Source: Blastococcus xanthinilyticus (GTDB lineage: Bacteria > Actinomycetota > Actinomycetes > Mycobacteriales > Geodermatophilaceae). Taken from it: a DNA stretch of 64,000 bases. Of this stretch, positions 20,544 to 31,758 are shown piece by piece. The notes under the pieces were generated by a model. The model saw only the letters and a list, made by a program, of their open reading frames with translations, had not been told where the DNA came from and did no database searches. Numbering within the stretch: the first letter of the stretch is position 1; every line of letters begins with the position of its first letter. The translations under genes were made by a program, and so were the position numbers. The stretch spans positions 62,001 to 126,000 of the forward strand of contig NZ_VNHW01000005.1 in assembly GCF_008124835.1 (NCBI RefSeq). Direction: 5' to 3'.

Positions 20544-20633
20544 GGGGGCCGGAGGCTCCCCGGCGCGGGCCGCCGGACGCGCTCAGCGCAGCAGGGGAAC
20601 GTCTCCTGGCCGCGGTGTCGTCCGGAGGACGAC
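20544..20633 (+). repeat. Dispersed double-hairpin element, copy D
   Basis: First hairpin GGGGGCC-GGA-GGCTCCC (20544-20560), 56-nt core with GCTCAGCGCAGC and CTGGCCGCGGT, second hairpin GTCGTCC-GGA-GGACGAC (20617-20633), then GATGTCA. It lies in the 237-bp gap between the converging ABC ATPase and DUF3151 genes, 28 bases from the DUF3151 stop. Bases 20430-20540 before it are also rich in short inverted repeats but show no gene. Confidence 0.85.
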
Positions 20634-20661
20634 CGATGTCACCGCGGTGTGATCGGGACGA

Positions 20662-21090
20662 TCACGGGAACTGCACAGCGTCGCAGTCGCGCAGCAGCTG
20701 CCGGCAGCGCTCGGCCTCGTCGGTCTCGCCGATCGCCTCGGCCGCCGCGGCCAGCACGGTGACGCAGCGCAGGAAGCCGCGGTTGGGCTCGTGCGACCAC
20801 GGCACCGGGCCGTAGCCCTTCCAGCCGTTGCGGCGCAGCGCGTCGAGGCCGCGGTGGTAGCCGGTGCGCGCGTAGGCGTAGGCCTGGACGGTGTCGTCGA
20901 GCGCCCGCTCGGTGCGGTGCAGCGCCGCCTCGGCCAGGCCGGCCCAGACCGCGCTCACCGTGGGGTGGTGGGCGGCGGCCTCGGCCAGCGTCGCGCCCTC
21001 GGCGAGCTCCGCGTCGGCCTCCGGGGTGGGCGGCAGGAGGGTGGCGGGCGGCTCGCCCAGCAGGTTGCCGTGGGAGTGGCTCATGCTCAT
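20662..21090 (-). CDS. DUF3151 family protein
   Basis: A 142-residue soluble, largely helical protein. The central AYAYARTGYHRGLDALRRNGWKG stretch and VPWSHEPNRGFLRC are the conserved core of DUF3151 (Rv0360c in M. tuberculosis), which also lies downstream of fba there. Its ATG overlaps the fba stop (ATGA), so it is co-translated with aldolase. Function is unknown. A second in-frame ATG two codons on would shorten it only slightly. Confidence 0.88.
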   Translation of the reverse strand: MSMSHSHGNLLGEPPATLLPPTPEADAELAEGATLAEAAAHHPTVSAVWAGLAEAALHRTERALDDTVQAYAYARTGYHRGLDALRRNGWKGYGPVPWSHEPNRGFLRCVTVLAAAAEAIGETDEAERCRQLLRDCDAVQFP

Positions 21091-22121
21091 GCCCCCTGCG
21101 ACTGGCCGGCCGAGAGCAGGTGCTCGCAGGCCTCGACGATGCGGGCGGCCATGCTCGTCTCGGCGGCCTTGAGGTAGTTGCGCGGGTCGTAGGCCTTCTT
21201 GTTGCCGACCTCGCCGTCGATCTTCAGCACGCCGTCGTAGTTGCTGAACATGTGCCCGGCGATGGAGCGGGTGAAGGCGTACTGGGTGTCGGTGTCGACG
21301 TTCATCTTGACCACGCCGTACGAGAGCGCCTCGCGGATCTCCGACTCCGCCGAGCCCGACCCGCCGTGGAACACCAGGTTGAACGGCTTGGCGCCCTCGC
21401 CGAGGCCGAACTCCTTGGCCACCAGCGCCTGGCCGCGCTCGAGCACGTCGGGGCGGAGCTTCACGTTGCCGGGCTTGTAGACGCCGTGCACGTTGCCGAA
21501 GGTGGCCGCGAGCAGGTAGACCCCGCGCTCACCGAGGCCGAGCTGCTGGGCGGTGCGCAGGAAGTCGCCGTCGGCGGTGTAGAGCTTCTCGTTGATCTCG
21601 GCGACGACGCCGTCCTCCTCGCCGCCGACGATGCCGATCTCCAGCTCCAGCACGATCTTGGCCGCGGCGGACTTCTCCATGAGTTCCTCGGCGATGTCGA
21701 GGTTCTCGCCGAGCTCGATGGCCGAGCCGTCCCACATGTGCGACTGGAACAGCGGCTCCTGCCCGGCGTCGACGCGGTCCTTGGACAGCGCGATCAGCGG
21801 GCGGACGTAGCTGTCCAGCTTGTCCTTGGGGCAGTGGTCGGTGTGCAGCGCGACGTTCACCGGGTACTTCTCGGCGACGACGTGGGCGAACTCGGCGAGC
21901 GCCACCGCGCCGGTGACCATGTCCTTCACCTTGGTGCCGGAGCCGAACTCCGCACCGCCGGTGGAGAACTGGATGATCCCGTCGCTCCCGGCGTCGGCGA
22001 AGCCGCGCAGCGCCGCGTTGATCGTCTCCGAGGAGGTGCAGTTGATCGCCGGGTAGGCGAAACCGCCCTCCTTCGCCCGGTTGATCATGTCGGCGTAGAC
22101 CTCGGGGGTCGCGATGGGCAT
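21087..22121 (-). CDS. fba: Class II fructose-bisphosphate aldolase
   Basis: A 344-residue zinc-dependent aldolase of glycolysis and gluconeogenesis. The zinc ligands lie in ALHTDHCPKDK (near residue 95), ELEIGIVGGEEDG, GNVHGVYKPG and VFHGGSGS. The catalytic Asp is the one in HTDHC. The length and motifs match the actinobacterial long class II type. It starts with ATG and is followed by the coupled DUF3151 gene. Confidence 0.97.
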   Translation of the reverse strand: MPIATPEVYADMINRAKEGGFAYPAINCTSSETINAALRGFADAGSDGIIQFSTGGAEFGSGTKVKDMVTGAVALAEFAHVVAEKYPVNVALHTDHCPKDKLDSYVRPLIALSKDRVDAGQEPLFQSHMWDGSAIELGENLDIAEELMEKSAAAKIVLELEIGIVGGEEDGVVAEINEKLYTADGDFLRTAQQLGLGERGVYLLAATFGNVHGVYKPGNVKLRPDVLERGQALVAKEFGLGEGAKPFNLVFHGGSGSAESEIREALSYGVVKMNVDTDTQYAFTRSIAGHMFSNYDGVLKIDGEVGNKKAYDPRNYLKAAETSMAARIVEACEHLLSAGQSQGA

Positions 22122-22251
22122 GGGCGGGCACTCCTCGCATCGGTGGCGGCGGTACGGCGCTGCACGGCTGACGTCGGGGGTCAGTATCCCGCCGCACCCC
22201 GTGGTCGCGACAGCACGGGCGGCAGCGGCCCCCGACCGGGCGACGGCGCGG

Positions 22252-22788
22252 TCACGCGGCGGCCTCCTCCACCAGGAGCGGCACGGTGGCCGCGACGTCG
22301 TCCCGGGACAGCTCCAGCTGCCAGCAACCGGCCTGGTCGAGGACGAACCCGGTGCCCCACTCGTCGCCCGGCGCGGCGAAGTTGCTGCCGCCGTGCGGCT
22401 CCGGGCCGAACACCAGCTCCCCCTCGGTGCCGTCGGGGCGCACCGGCCGGACGGAGAGGTCGCCGGTCCCGGTGACCCGCCAGACGATCTTCAGCTCGTC
22501 GCCGACCCGCGCCGGGACGGCGCCGAACGCCAGGCCGGTCACCGTGCCGCCGGTCGCGGGCACGTCGAACGGCTGCAGGGGGTCCAGGGGCTCGGCCCGC
22601 TGGGAGTCGCAGCCGGCGACGGGTCCGGTCGGCCCCGCGAGGGTCGGCTCCGCGAGGGTCGGCTCCGCCACGGTCGGGACCGCCGGTGAGGACGCGGCGG
22701 ACGGCGGTGCGGGGGCAGCCCCGTCCGCCGTGCACCCGGCCACCCCGAGGCACAGGAAGGCGAGGAGCCCTGCCCGGCGTCGCAGCAC
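22252..22788 (-). CDS. Predicted lipoprotein
   Basis: A 178-residue protein with a type II signal peptide: basic start, hydrophobic stretch and lipobox VAGC with Cys19, so it should be lipid-anchored on the outer face of the membrane. A short Ala/Pro/Thr linker contains the repeat AEPTLAEPTLAGPT, followed by a beta-rich domain with two further cysteines. It starts with GTG after GAGGAGGG. The C-terminal domain resembles secreted proteins that bind or sense envelope conditions, but I do not recognise the family. It lies 19 bases after the pentapeptide-repeat gene and may share its transcript. Confidence 0.75.
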   Translation of the reverse strand: MLRRRAGLLAFLCLGVAGCTADGAAPAPPSAASSPAVPTVAEPTLAEPTLAGPTGPVAGCDSQRAEPLDPLQPFDVPATGGTVTGLAFGAVPARVGDELKIVWRVTGTGDLSVRPVRPDGTEGELVFGPEPHGGSNFAAPGDEWGTGFVLDQAGCWQLELSRDDVAATVPLLVEEAAA

Positions 22789-22807
22789 CCCACCCTCCTC
22801 CCTGCTC

Positions 22808-23398
22808 CTACGCGTCGTCGCCGACCCGCAGGCCGAGCGCCGTCGCCAGCACCACGGCCTGCACCGCGTCGATCCGCGCGCCCCCGAGCCGGACCTGGCG
22901 CGGGTCGAGGCCCGCCAGGTCGCTGCCGCGCAGGTCGGCCCCGGTGAGGTCGGCGCCGGTCAGATCGGCCGCGGAGAGGTCCACGTCGCGCAACGTGGCG
23001 CCCGCACCGAACAGGCCGGTGAGGTCGGCCTCGCGCAGCCGCGTGCCCTGGAAGGTCGCCCGGCGCAGGTCGGCCCCGGGGAGCACGGCGAAGGACCAGT
23101 CGCCCCGGCTGACGGTCAGCTGGTCGAAGGTGCACCGGTCGAACGCGGCCCCGACCAGCTTGCAGTCGGTGAGGACGGCGGCGAAGAACGAGCAGCCGGT
23201 GAAGCGGCAGTTGACGAAAGCAGCGTCGGCGAGCTCGACCAGGGCCAGCTTGCAGTCGGTGAAGGAGCAGTCGGTGAAGACCGCACCGGTGCCGGTCGCC
23301 TCGGTGAGGTCGACGGCGCTGAACGCGACCGCGGTGTGCTCTCGGCCGGAGAGGTCCTCGGCGTACCAGTCCGCGCCCCGGACGTCGGTGGCCGTCAC
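22808..23398 (-). CDS. Pentapeptide-repeat protein
   Basis: A 196-residue right-handed beta-helix protein. A(D/N)LXX-type repeats run through most of it, for example FTDCSFTDCKL, FVNCRFTGCSF and ADLTGADLTGADLRGSDLAGL. There is no signal peptide. Some such proteins mimic DNA and protect gyrase (MfpA/Qnr), but many have unknown roles and this one has no diagnostic feature. The start is GTG, four bases after the flavoprotein stop. It probably belongs to the operon that begins with the FAD-linked oxidase at 26173. Confidence 0.88.
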   Translation of the reverse strand: MTATDVRGADWYAEDLSGREHTAVAFSAVDLTEATGTGAVFTDCSFTDCKLALVELADAAFVNCRFTGCSFFAAVLTDCKLVGAAFDRCTFDQLTVSRGDWSFAVLPGADLRRATFQGTRLREADLTGLFGAGATLRDVDLSAADLTGADLTGADLRGSDLAGLDPRQVRLGGARIDAVQAVVLATALGLRVGDDA

Positions 23399-23402
23399 CG
23401 GC

Positions 23403-24755
23403 TCAGCCCTGCTCGATGCGGCTGACCACCCGCGCGGCCACGACCACCGGGTCGTAGGTCGGCGAGAACGGCGGCGCGTAGGAGAGGTCGGATCCGGCCA
23501 GGTCCTCGGCGGTCATCCCGGCCCAGATGGCGGCGGCCAGCACGTCGATCCGCTTGCCCGAGCCGGGGCCGCCGACGATCTGCGCCCCGAGCAGCCGCCC
23601 CGACCCGGCCTCGCTCAGCAGCTTGATCGCGACCTCCTCGGCGCCCGGGTAGTAGCCGGCCTTCGTCGTCGCCTCGATGGTGTCGGTGCGGTAGTCGAAC
23701 CCGGCCTGCTCCGCCTCGGTGGTGCACAGCCCGGTGCGGCCGATCTCCAGGTCCCCCACCTTGGTCAGCGCCGTCCCCAGGACCCCGGCGAAGCGGGCCG
23801 CCCGGCCGCCGATCACCGAGCCGGCCACCCGGCCCTGCTTGTTCGCGTGGGTGCCGAGCGCGACGTGGGTGGCCTCGCCGGTGACCCGGTGGAAGGTCTG
23901 CGCGCAGTCGCCGGCGGCGTAGATCTCCGGGTGCGAGCGGGTGCGCTGGGTCCGGTCGACGGCGATGGCACCCGTCGTGCCCAGCCGGATGCCGGCCTGC
24001 TCGGCCAGCGCCACCTCCGGGCCCATGCCGAGGCCGAGCACGATCAGGTCGGCGTCGTAGCTGCCGGCGTCGGTGCGCACACCCCGCGCCCGGCCGGACT
24101 CGTCCACCAGGATCTCGCGGACCGCCTGGTCGGGGTGCATCTCCATGCCCATGGCGCCCATGCCGGCGCACACGCGTGCGGCCATGTCGCTGTCCAGCAG
24201 CTGCATCGGCAGCGGGTCGGCGAGCACGACGGTGACCTCGAGCCCCCGGCGCTGCAGCGCCTCGGCCATCTCCAGCCCGATGTACCCGCCGCCCAGCACC
24301 AGCGCGCGGCGCGGCCCGGCGTCGAGCGCGGCCCGGATCGCCGCGCCGTCGTCGAGCCGGTGGACGCCGAAGACGCCCGGGGCGTCCAGGCCGGGGATCG
24401 GCGGGCGGCTCGGGCGCCCCCCGGTGGCCACCAGCAGGCGGTCGTAGCCGAGCCGCTCGCCGGTGTCGGTGACGACCTTCCCGGCGTCGGCGTCGATCTC
24501 GACCGCGCGGGTGCCGGTGTGCACGGTGATGTCCTTCGCGGCGAACTCCGCCGGCGTCCGGGCGATCAGCGAGTCCCGGTCCTCGACCTGCCCGCCCACC
24601 CAGTACGGGATGCCGCAGGCGGAGTAGGAGACGACGTCGCCCTGCTCCAGCACGACGACCTCCAGGTCGTCGGCGTCCCTCAGCCGGCGGGCCTGGGCCG
24701 CCGCCGACATGCCTGCCGCGTCGCCCCCGATGACGAGGAACCGCTCCCTGCTCAT
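23403..24755 (-). CDS. FAD-dependent pyridine nucleotide-disulfide oxidoreductase (CoA-disulfide reductase/NADH oxidase type)
   Basis: A 450-residue flavoprotein. It has an N-terminal FAD motif (VIGGDAAGMSAA, about 8-19), a redox-active single Cys47 in SYSACGIPYWVGG, a second nucleotide-binding motif LVLGGGYIGLEMAEAL, a second FAD motif IYAAGDCAQ and a C-terminal dimerisation domain. A single cysteine in this context marks the CoA-disulfide reductase, NADH oxidase and peroxidase group. The likely role is thiol or oxidative-stress metabolism in the cytoplasm. Its ATG overlaps the stop of the upstream oxidase gene (ATGA). Confidence 0.88.
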   Translation of the reverse strand: MSRERFLVIGGDAAGMSAAAQARRLRDADDLEVVVLEQGDVVSYSACGIPYWVGGQVEDRDSLIARTPAEFAAKDITVHTGTRAVEIDADAGKVVTDTGERLGYDRLLVATGGRPSRPPIPGLDAPGVFGVHRLDDGAAIRAALDAGPRRALVLGGGYIGLEMAEALQRRGLEVTVVLADPLPMQLLDSDMAARVCAGMGAMGMEMHPDQAVREILVDESGRARGVRTDAGSYDADLIVLGLGMGPEVALAEQAGIRLGTTGAIAVDRTQRTRSHPEIYAAGDCAQTFHRVTGEATHVALGTHANKQGRVAGSVIGGRAARFAGVLGTALTKVGDLEIGRTGLCTTEAEQAGFDYRTDTIEATTKAGYYPGAEEVAIKLLSEAGSGRLLGAQIVGGPGSGKRIDVLAAAIWAGMTAEDLAGSDLSYAPPFSPTYDPVVVAARVVSRIEQG

Positions 24756-26173
24756 CGGCCCAGCGTGGCACCCGCCGGCGCGCTGCGGAACACCGTGCCC
24801 GGGTTGAGCAGCCCGGCCGGGTCCAGCGCGGACTTCAGGGACCGGTGGACGTCGAGGGCGACCGGGCCGATCTCCCGCTCCAGCCAGTCGACCTTGAGCA
24901 CCCCCACGCCGTGCTCGCCGGTGATGGTGCCGCCCAGCGCCAGCCCGAGCTCCAGGATGTCGTCGAAGGCCCCGAACGCCCGGGCGCGCTGGTCGGCGTC
25001 GGTGGGGTCGAAGACGATGGTCGGGTGCATGTTGCCGTCGCCGGCATGCCCCACGACGCCGATGGTGAGCGCGCGGGCGACGGCGATGGCGTCGCAGCCG
25101 TCGAGGAACGCGGCGATCCGGGACCGCGGGACGGCGACGTCGTCGATCAGCGTGCTGCCCAGCTGCTCCAGGGCCGGCAGCGCCATGCGGCGGGCCGCGA
25201 GCAGCAGATCACCCTCGGCCTGGTCCTCGGTGGTGTGCACGAACTGCGCGCCGGCGGCGCGGCACAGCTCGGCGAGCGCCTCGATCTCCGCCGCGGCGGC
25301 GGCGCCACCGGCGTCGGACTGGGCGACGAGCAGGGCGTGGGCTGAGCGGTCCAGATCGGCGCGCAGCAGGTCGTCGACCGCGCGGATGCAGGTGTTGTCC
25401 ATGACCTCCATGAGGCTGGGCACCAGCCCGGCGGTCACCACCCGCTCGACGACCTGCCCGGTCTGCGCCGTCGTCGCGAAGGTGGCGGCCAGGGTCACCG
25501 GCCGCTGCGGCGCCGGCCGCAGCGCCAGGGTCGCCTCGGTGATGATCCCGAGCGTGCCCTCGGAGCCGACGAACAGCCTCGCCAGGTCGTAGCCGGCCAC
25601 GCCCTTCACGGTGCGCCGCCCGGTGCGCAGCACCCGGCCGTCGGCCAGCACGACCTCCAGCCCGAGCACGTAGTCGGTGGTGACGCCGTACTTGACGCAG
25701 CACAGCCCGCCGGAGTTCGTGGAGAGGTTGCCGCCGATCGTGCACCAGTCGTAGCTCGACGGGTCCGGTGGGTAGAACAGCCCCGCCCCGGCGACGGCGT
25801 CGCGCAGCTGCTTGTTCACCACGCCGGGCTGCACGACGGCGAGCCGGTCGGCCGGCGAGACCTCCAGGACGGCGTCCATGCGGGTCATGACGACGGTGAT
25901 GCCGCCGTCGACGGCGTTGCTGGCGCCGGCCAGCCCCGAGCCCGCGCCGCGGGGCACCACCGGCAACCCGTGCCGGGCCGCGATCCGCATGACCGCGACG
26001 ACATCGTCCGTGCGGCGCGGGAACACCACCGCGGCCGGGACGCCCGCGGGCGCCAGCATCGCCTGGTCGCGGGCGTAGGACGCGGTGACGTCCGGATCGG
26101 TCAGGATGCCATCGGCACCCAGGGCGTCGGTCAGCTCGGCGAGCCACGTCGCCGTCGTCGTGGTCACCGTCAC
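24752..26173 (-). CDS. FAD-linked oxidase, glycolate/D-lactate dehydrogenase (GlcD) type
   Basis: A 473-residue enzyme with an N-terminal FAD_binding_4 domain (VPRGAGSGLAGASNAVDGG and IGGNLSTNSGGLCCVKYG) and a C-terminal FAD-oxidase domain (GVVGHAGDGNMHPTI, ITGEHGVGVLK). The family oxidises 2-hydroxyacids such as glycolate or D-lactate. The glcE/glcF partners of the three-subunit enzyme are absent here, so this is more like single-subunit D-lactate or D-2-hydroxyglutarate dehydrogenases. The start is GTG (ACG GTG ACC follows). It is coupled to the disulfide-reductase-like gene. Confidence 0.88.
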   Translation of the reverse strand: MTVTTTTATWLAELTDALGADGILTDPDVTASYARDQAMLAPAGVPAAVVFPRRTDDVVAVMRIAARHGLPVVPRGAGSGLAGASNAVDGGITVVMTRMDAVLEVSPADRLAVVQPGVVNKQLRDAVAGAGLFYPPDPSSYDWCTIGGNLSTNSGGLCCVKYGVTTDYVLGLEVVLADGRVLRTGRRTVKGVAGYDLARLFVGSEGTLGIITEATLALRPAPQRPVTLAATFATTAQTGQVVERVVTAGLVPSLMEVMDNTCIRAVDDLLRADLDRSAHALLVAQSDAGGAAAAAEIEALAELCRAAGAQFVHTTEDQAEGDLLLAARRMALPALEQLGSTLIDDVAVPRSRIAAFLDGCDAIAVARALTIGVVGHAGDGNMHPTIVFDPTDADQRARAFGAFDDILELGLALGGTITGEHGVGVLKVDWLEREIGPVALDVHRSLKSALDPAGLLNPGTVFRSAPAGATLGR

Positions 26174-26207
26174 ACCGTACGGCCTTCGCGGCGGATGACC
26201 AGGGGGC

Positions 26208-26759
26208 TTACCCGAGCCCGAGATCGGCCAGGGTGAAGGCGGCCCGGTACTCGAAGCCGGCCTCCTCCACCGCCGCGCGGCCGCCGCGGTCGACGATCAC
26301 CGCGACCGCCACCACCTCGGCGCCGGCCTCCTGCAGGGCCTCCGCGGCGGTGAGCGGGCTGCCCCCGGTGGTGGAGACGTCCTCGACCACCAGGACGGCG
26401 CGGCCCGCGACGTCCGGCCCCTCGATCCGCCGCTGCAGCCCGTGCGCCTTGCCGGCCTTGCGCACCACGCAGGCGTCCAGGAAGCCCTCCCCCGCCGCGG
26501 CTGCGTGCAGCATCGCCGCCGCCACCGGGTCCGCTCCCAGCGTGAGCCCGCCGACGACGTCGTAGCGGAGGTCGCCGGTGAGCTGCCGCATGACGCGGCC
26601 GACCAGCGGCGCGCCCTCGTGGTGCAGCGTCAGCCGGCGCAGGTCGATGTACCAGTCGGCCTCCTGCCCGGAGGACAGCGTGACCTTCCCGTGCACCACG
26701 GCGAGGTCGAGGATCAGCTGGAGCAGCCGGTCGCGGTCGGGATGCGCGGTGGGGTCCAT
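26208..26759 (-). CDS. pyrE: Orotate phosphoribosyltransferase
   Basis: A 183-residue PRTase that converts orotate and PRPP into OMP in pyrimidine synthesis. The PRPP-binding motif VLVVEDVSTTGGSPL is near residue 120, and the KVTLSSGQEADWYIDLRRLTL start and GGLTLGADPVAAA loop match the family. The ATG at 26759 gives the standard N-terminus. It ends with TAA, 34 bases before the oxidase gene. Confidence 0.96.
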   Translation of the reverse strand: MDPTAHPDRDRLLQLILDLAVVHGKVTLSSGQEADWYIDLRRLTLHHEGAPLVGRVMRQLTGDLRYDVVGGLTLGADPVAAAMLHAAAAGEGFLDACVVRKAGKAHGLQRRIEGPDVAGRAVLVVEDVSTTGGSPLTAAEALQEAGAEVVAVAVIVDRGGRAAVEEAGFEYRAAFTLADLGLG

Positions 26760-26845
26760 GGCGCCCGACCCTACTGAGGGCGGTCGGGGCACCGATCCCG
26801 CCAGCCGGGTGGTTCCGCCGGAACCGAGCCCGCGGGCCCGCGGGC

Positions 26846-27508
26846 TCACTGCTCGGCGGGCGCGAGGACCTGGTCGATGACGTAGACGGTGGCGTTCGCG
26901 GTCTGCAGGTTCCCGCAGAGCACGGTGGCCTCCGCCTGGCCCAGCACGGTCGCGTCGGCGGCGACGGTCAGGTCGGTCCCCGAGCCCTCGACGGTGATCT
27001 GGTCGTTGTTGAGGGTCGTGTGGGTGCCGGCGAGCTCGGCCGGGCCCAGGCGCCCCGGGATCACGTGGTGGGTGAGCACGGCGGTCAGCTGCGCGGTGTC
27101 GCCCAGGAGCGCGGCGAGCTGGTCCGCCGGCAAGGCCTCGAAGGCCGGGTTGGCCGGGGCCAGCACGGTGATGTCCGGCGTCGTGTTGAAGGTCTCCACC
27201 AGGCTGGCGGCCTGGACGGCCTGCACCAGGGCCGACAGCGCCGGGTTGCTGGCGGCCGCCGTCGCCACCGGGTCGTCGGCCATGCCCGCGACGCTGCCCT
27301 CCCCCTCGACCGGCACCGCCGCGCACCCGTCGCCGAACGGCCCTTCCGGGGCCGGGGCGGCGCTCGCGGTGCTCTCCGCGGCCGACGAGCTGGGAGCCGC
27401 CGCGTCTCCGGCACCGTCGGGAGACCCGTCGGAGCTGCAGGCGCCCAGCGCGAGCGCGAGCGCCGCGACGGCGGGGAGTAGGACGCCGGAGCGCGGCCTG
27501 TGCGTCAT
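26846..27508 (-). CDS. Fasciclin-domain lipoprotein
   Basis: A 220-residue secreted lipoprotein. The signal peptide ends in a lipobox (LGAC, Cys near residue 22), followed by a Ser/Ala/Pro linker. The FAS1 domain fills the second half, with the usual H1 and H2 boxes (TVLAPANPAFEALP and ATVYVIDQVL) and the conserved HHVIPG segment. It is comparable to MPT83/MPB70-type proteins, which are surface adhesins of uncertain role. An AGGAG site lies before the ATG. An upstream in-frame start would add a basic extension without family likeness, so I rejected it. Confidence 0.9.
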   Translation of the reverse strand: MTHRPRSGVLLPAVAALALALGACSSDGSPDGAGDAAAPSSSAAESTASAAPAPEGPFGDGCAAVPVEGEGSVAGMADDPVATAAASNPALSALVQAVQAASLVETFNTTPDITVLAPANPAFEALPADQLAALLGDTAQLTAVLTHHVIPGRLGPAELAGTHTTLNNDQITVEGSGTDLTVAADATVLGQAEATVLCGNLQTANATVYVIDQVLAPAEQ

Positions 27509-27601
27509 GGTCGGTGGTGCTCCTGTCCTCGTTCGCGGCGGCGGGGGCACGCGCCCGACCGGCCGGCCGGCGGGGGACGCACGGCGCGGGAACGGCCTCG
27601 T

Positions 27602-27629
27602 CCCGGTGATCTTCCCGGTGATCTTCCCG
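27602..27629. repeat. 12-bp direct repeat CCCGGTGATCTT, two copies plus a partial
   Basis: Two perfect tandem copies (27602-27613 and 27614-27625) and the start of a third lie in the divergent gap between the fasciclin lipoprotein and a membrane-protein gene. Tandem sites of this length could be operators, but no partner is known. Confidence 0.6.
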
Positions 27630-27672
27630 CGCCGCGACCGGCGGCGCACGACCGGTCTGCCAGGCTGGGCGG

Positions 27673-28134
27673 GTGCCGGCCTCTTCCTCCCCCACCCCCG
27701 CCGACGGCTCCGCCGCCCCGGAGACCCCGCCGTCGGTGCGAGTCGCCCTCGCCCTGCTGGCGACCCTCGCCGTGCTGCTGCTGATCTACGTCGTGGTCAC
27801 CGTGCTGGGCTGGGACGGCCTGGTCACGGCGCTGGTGGAGGTCGGCCTGACCGCCGAGGAGGCCCGGCAGTACCTGATCGTCAACACGACGGCCCCGCTG
27901 GCCATGGGACTGCTCTACGGCGTCTCCGCCTGGGCGCTGTCCACCCACCGGTCGTGGGGGCGCTGGTCCGGGCTGGCGGGTACCGCCGCCCTGGCGCTGC
28001 TCGTGCTGGCCACGATGCTGACCGCCGGCGGGGTCACCCTGATCTCGCTGCTGCTCCTCGTGCTGTCGGTGGCGGCCGCCGCCAGCCTCGCGGCGCGCAC
28101 CACCCGGGACTGGCTGGCGGCGCCGCGGGCCTGA
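27673..28134 (+). CDS. Small integral membrane protein, four helices
   Basis: A 153-residue protein with a Pro/Ser-rich cytoplasmic start and about four membrane helices (VALALLATLAVLLLIYVVV, TTAPLAMGLLYGVSAWAL, GTAALALLVLATML and ISLLLLVLSVAAAASLAA). No catalytic motif is visible and I do not recognise the family. It starts with GTG without a clear ribosome-binding site, possibly on a leaderless or short-leader transcript. It converges with the Gln/Pro-rich membrane protein. Confidence 0.65.
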   Translation: MPASSSPTPADGSAAPETPPSVRVALALLATLAVLLLIYVVVTVLGWDGLVTALVEVGLTAEEARQYLIVNTTAPLAMGLLYGVSAWALSTHRSWGRWSGLAGTAALALLVLATMLTAGGVTLISLLLLVLSVAAAASLAARTTRDWLAAPRA

Positions 28135-28152
28135 GCGCGGGACCGGAGCGGC

Positions 28153-28956
28153 TCAGCCCTGCCCGGTGGACCGCTGCCACTTCCGGAAGCGGTACCAGTC
28201 GTTGGAGGGCTTGAGCGCCAGCAGCACGACACCGACCGCGGTGAGGACGATCTGGAACCACGTCAGCGTGGTGACGAACGGCAGCGGCCCGCCGGACGTG
28301 CCGGCGAACGGGGTGGACAGCAGGGTGATCCCACCGAGGACCCACAGGACGATCCGCGCCCAGTTCCGGCCGTTCCAGGCGAACCAGATGAACAGCAGCT
28401 GCAGCAGCAGGATCACGATCGAGATCGCGATCCCGAGCTGCAGGGTGAGCTCCGCGACGGCGTCGGCGTCGAGCCCTTCGATCTCGGTGGCCCCGAGGTC
28501 GTTCCCGGCTTCGGCCAGCGTCCAGTCGAGGAACTCCTGCCAGTTGAGCAGGAGCGCGGCGGTGGCGACGGCGCTGAGCACCAGCGCGGCCAGGAGGGCG
28601 CCGATGCCCGCGCGCACCGTCAGCGGGCGCTCCATGGGCGCCGGGGCGTCGGGGCCCCAGCCGGGGGAGCTCGGCGCGGGCGCGTAGCCGTAGGGCTGCT
28701 GCCCGTGCGGCGGCTGCTGCTGGCCGTGAGGGGGCTGCTGCTGACCGTACGGCGGGGGCTGCTGGCCGTAGGGCGGCTGCTGCTGCCCGTACGGCGGGGG
28801 CTGCTGGCCGTAGGGCGGCTGCTGCTGCCCGTACGGCGGGGGCTGCTGCCCGTACGGCGGCTGCCCCTGCTGCGGCGGGGGCCACCCCGGTGGCTGCCCG
28901 CCCTGCCCCTCGGGACGGCCCTGCTCGCCGTGCTGGTCGTCCTGACCCGCGGTCAT
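28153..28956 (-). CDS. Membrane protein with Pro/Tyr/Gln-rich repeat N-terminus
   Basis: A 267-residue protein. Residues 22-90 are a low-complexity domain built from PPYGQQ or PPHGQQ units, at least seven in a row, alternating PYGQQQP and PYGQQPP, so it is probably disordered and prion-like. About four membrane helices follow (LLAALVLSAVATAALLL, IAISIVILLLQLLFIWF, IVLWVLGGITLL and IVLTAVGVVLLAL), with a long acidic loop after the first. Such tails on actinobacterial membrane proteins often face the cytoplasm. I do not recognise a function. ATG start. Confidence 0.7.
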   Translation of the reverse strand: MTAGQDDQHGEQGRPEGQGGQPPGWPPPQQGQPPYGQQPPPYGQQQPPYGQQPPPYGQQQPPYGQQPPPYGQQQPPHGQQQPPHGQQPYGYAPAPSSPGWGPDAPAPMERPLTVRAGIGALLAALVLSAVATAALLLNWQEFLDWTLAEAGNDLGATEIEGLDADAVAELTLQLGIAISIVILLLQLLFIWFAWNGRNWARIVLWVLGGITLLSTPFAGTSGGPLPFVTTLTWFQIVLTAVGVVLLALKPSNDWYRFRKWQRSTGQG

Positions 28957-28971
28957 TCCGCCTCCGCTCCC

Positions 28972-29013
28972 CGGTCCCCGTCGTCGTCGCGATCATGGAC
29001 GACGCGGGGACCG
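28972..29013 (-). terminator. Terminator downstream of clpB
   Basis: Bases 28972-28988 pair with 28998-29013 over 16 bp with a single bulged base and a 9-base loop. It lies between the clpB stop and the next minus-strand gene, so it probably ends clpB transcription. Confidence 0.6.
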
Positions 29014-29064
29014 AGGACCAGCGGGGCGCGCGGGCGCACCCGATCCGGTGGCCGTCCCGGCGGG

Positions 29065-31656
<2,592 letters not shown>

Positions 31657-31737
31657 GCTGCGGCGCACGTCCTTCCCTCTGTCTTCCGCGCCGCCGGTCC
31701 GGTGGACGGCGCGTCTGCCTGCCCCAACGGCGCAGAG

Positions 31738-31758
31738 GTTGAGTCTGTTCCGCTCAAC
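31738..31758 (-). promoter_or_regulatory. HAIR element (HspR operator) upstream of clpB
   Basis: GTTGAGT-N7-GCTCAAC, a close match to the HspR-associated inverted repeat CTTGAGT-N7-ACTCAAG. It is 82-102 bases before the clpB ATG, within the likely promoter. Because it is nearly symmetric it could also affect the divergent OhrR-like gene at 31876. Confidence 0.85.
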
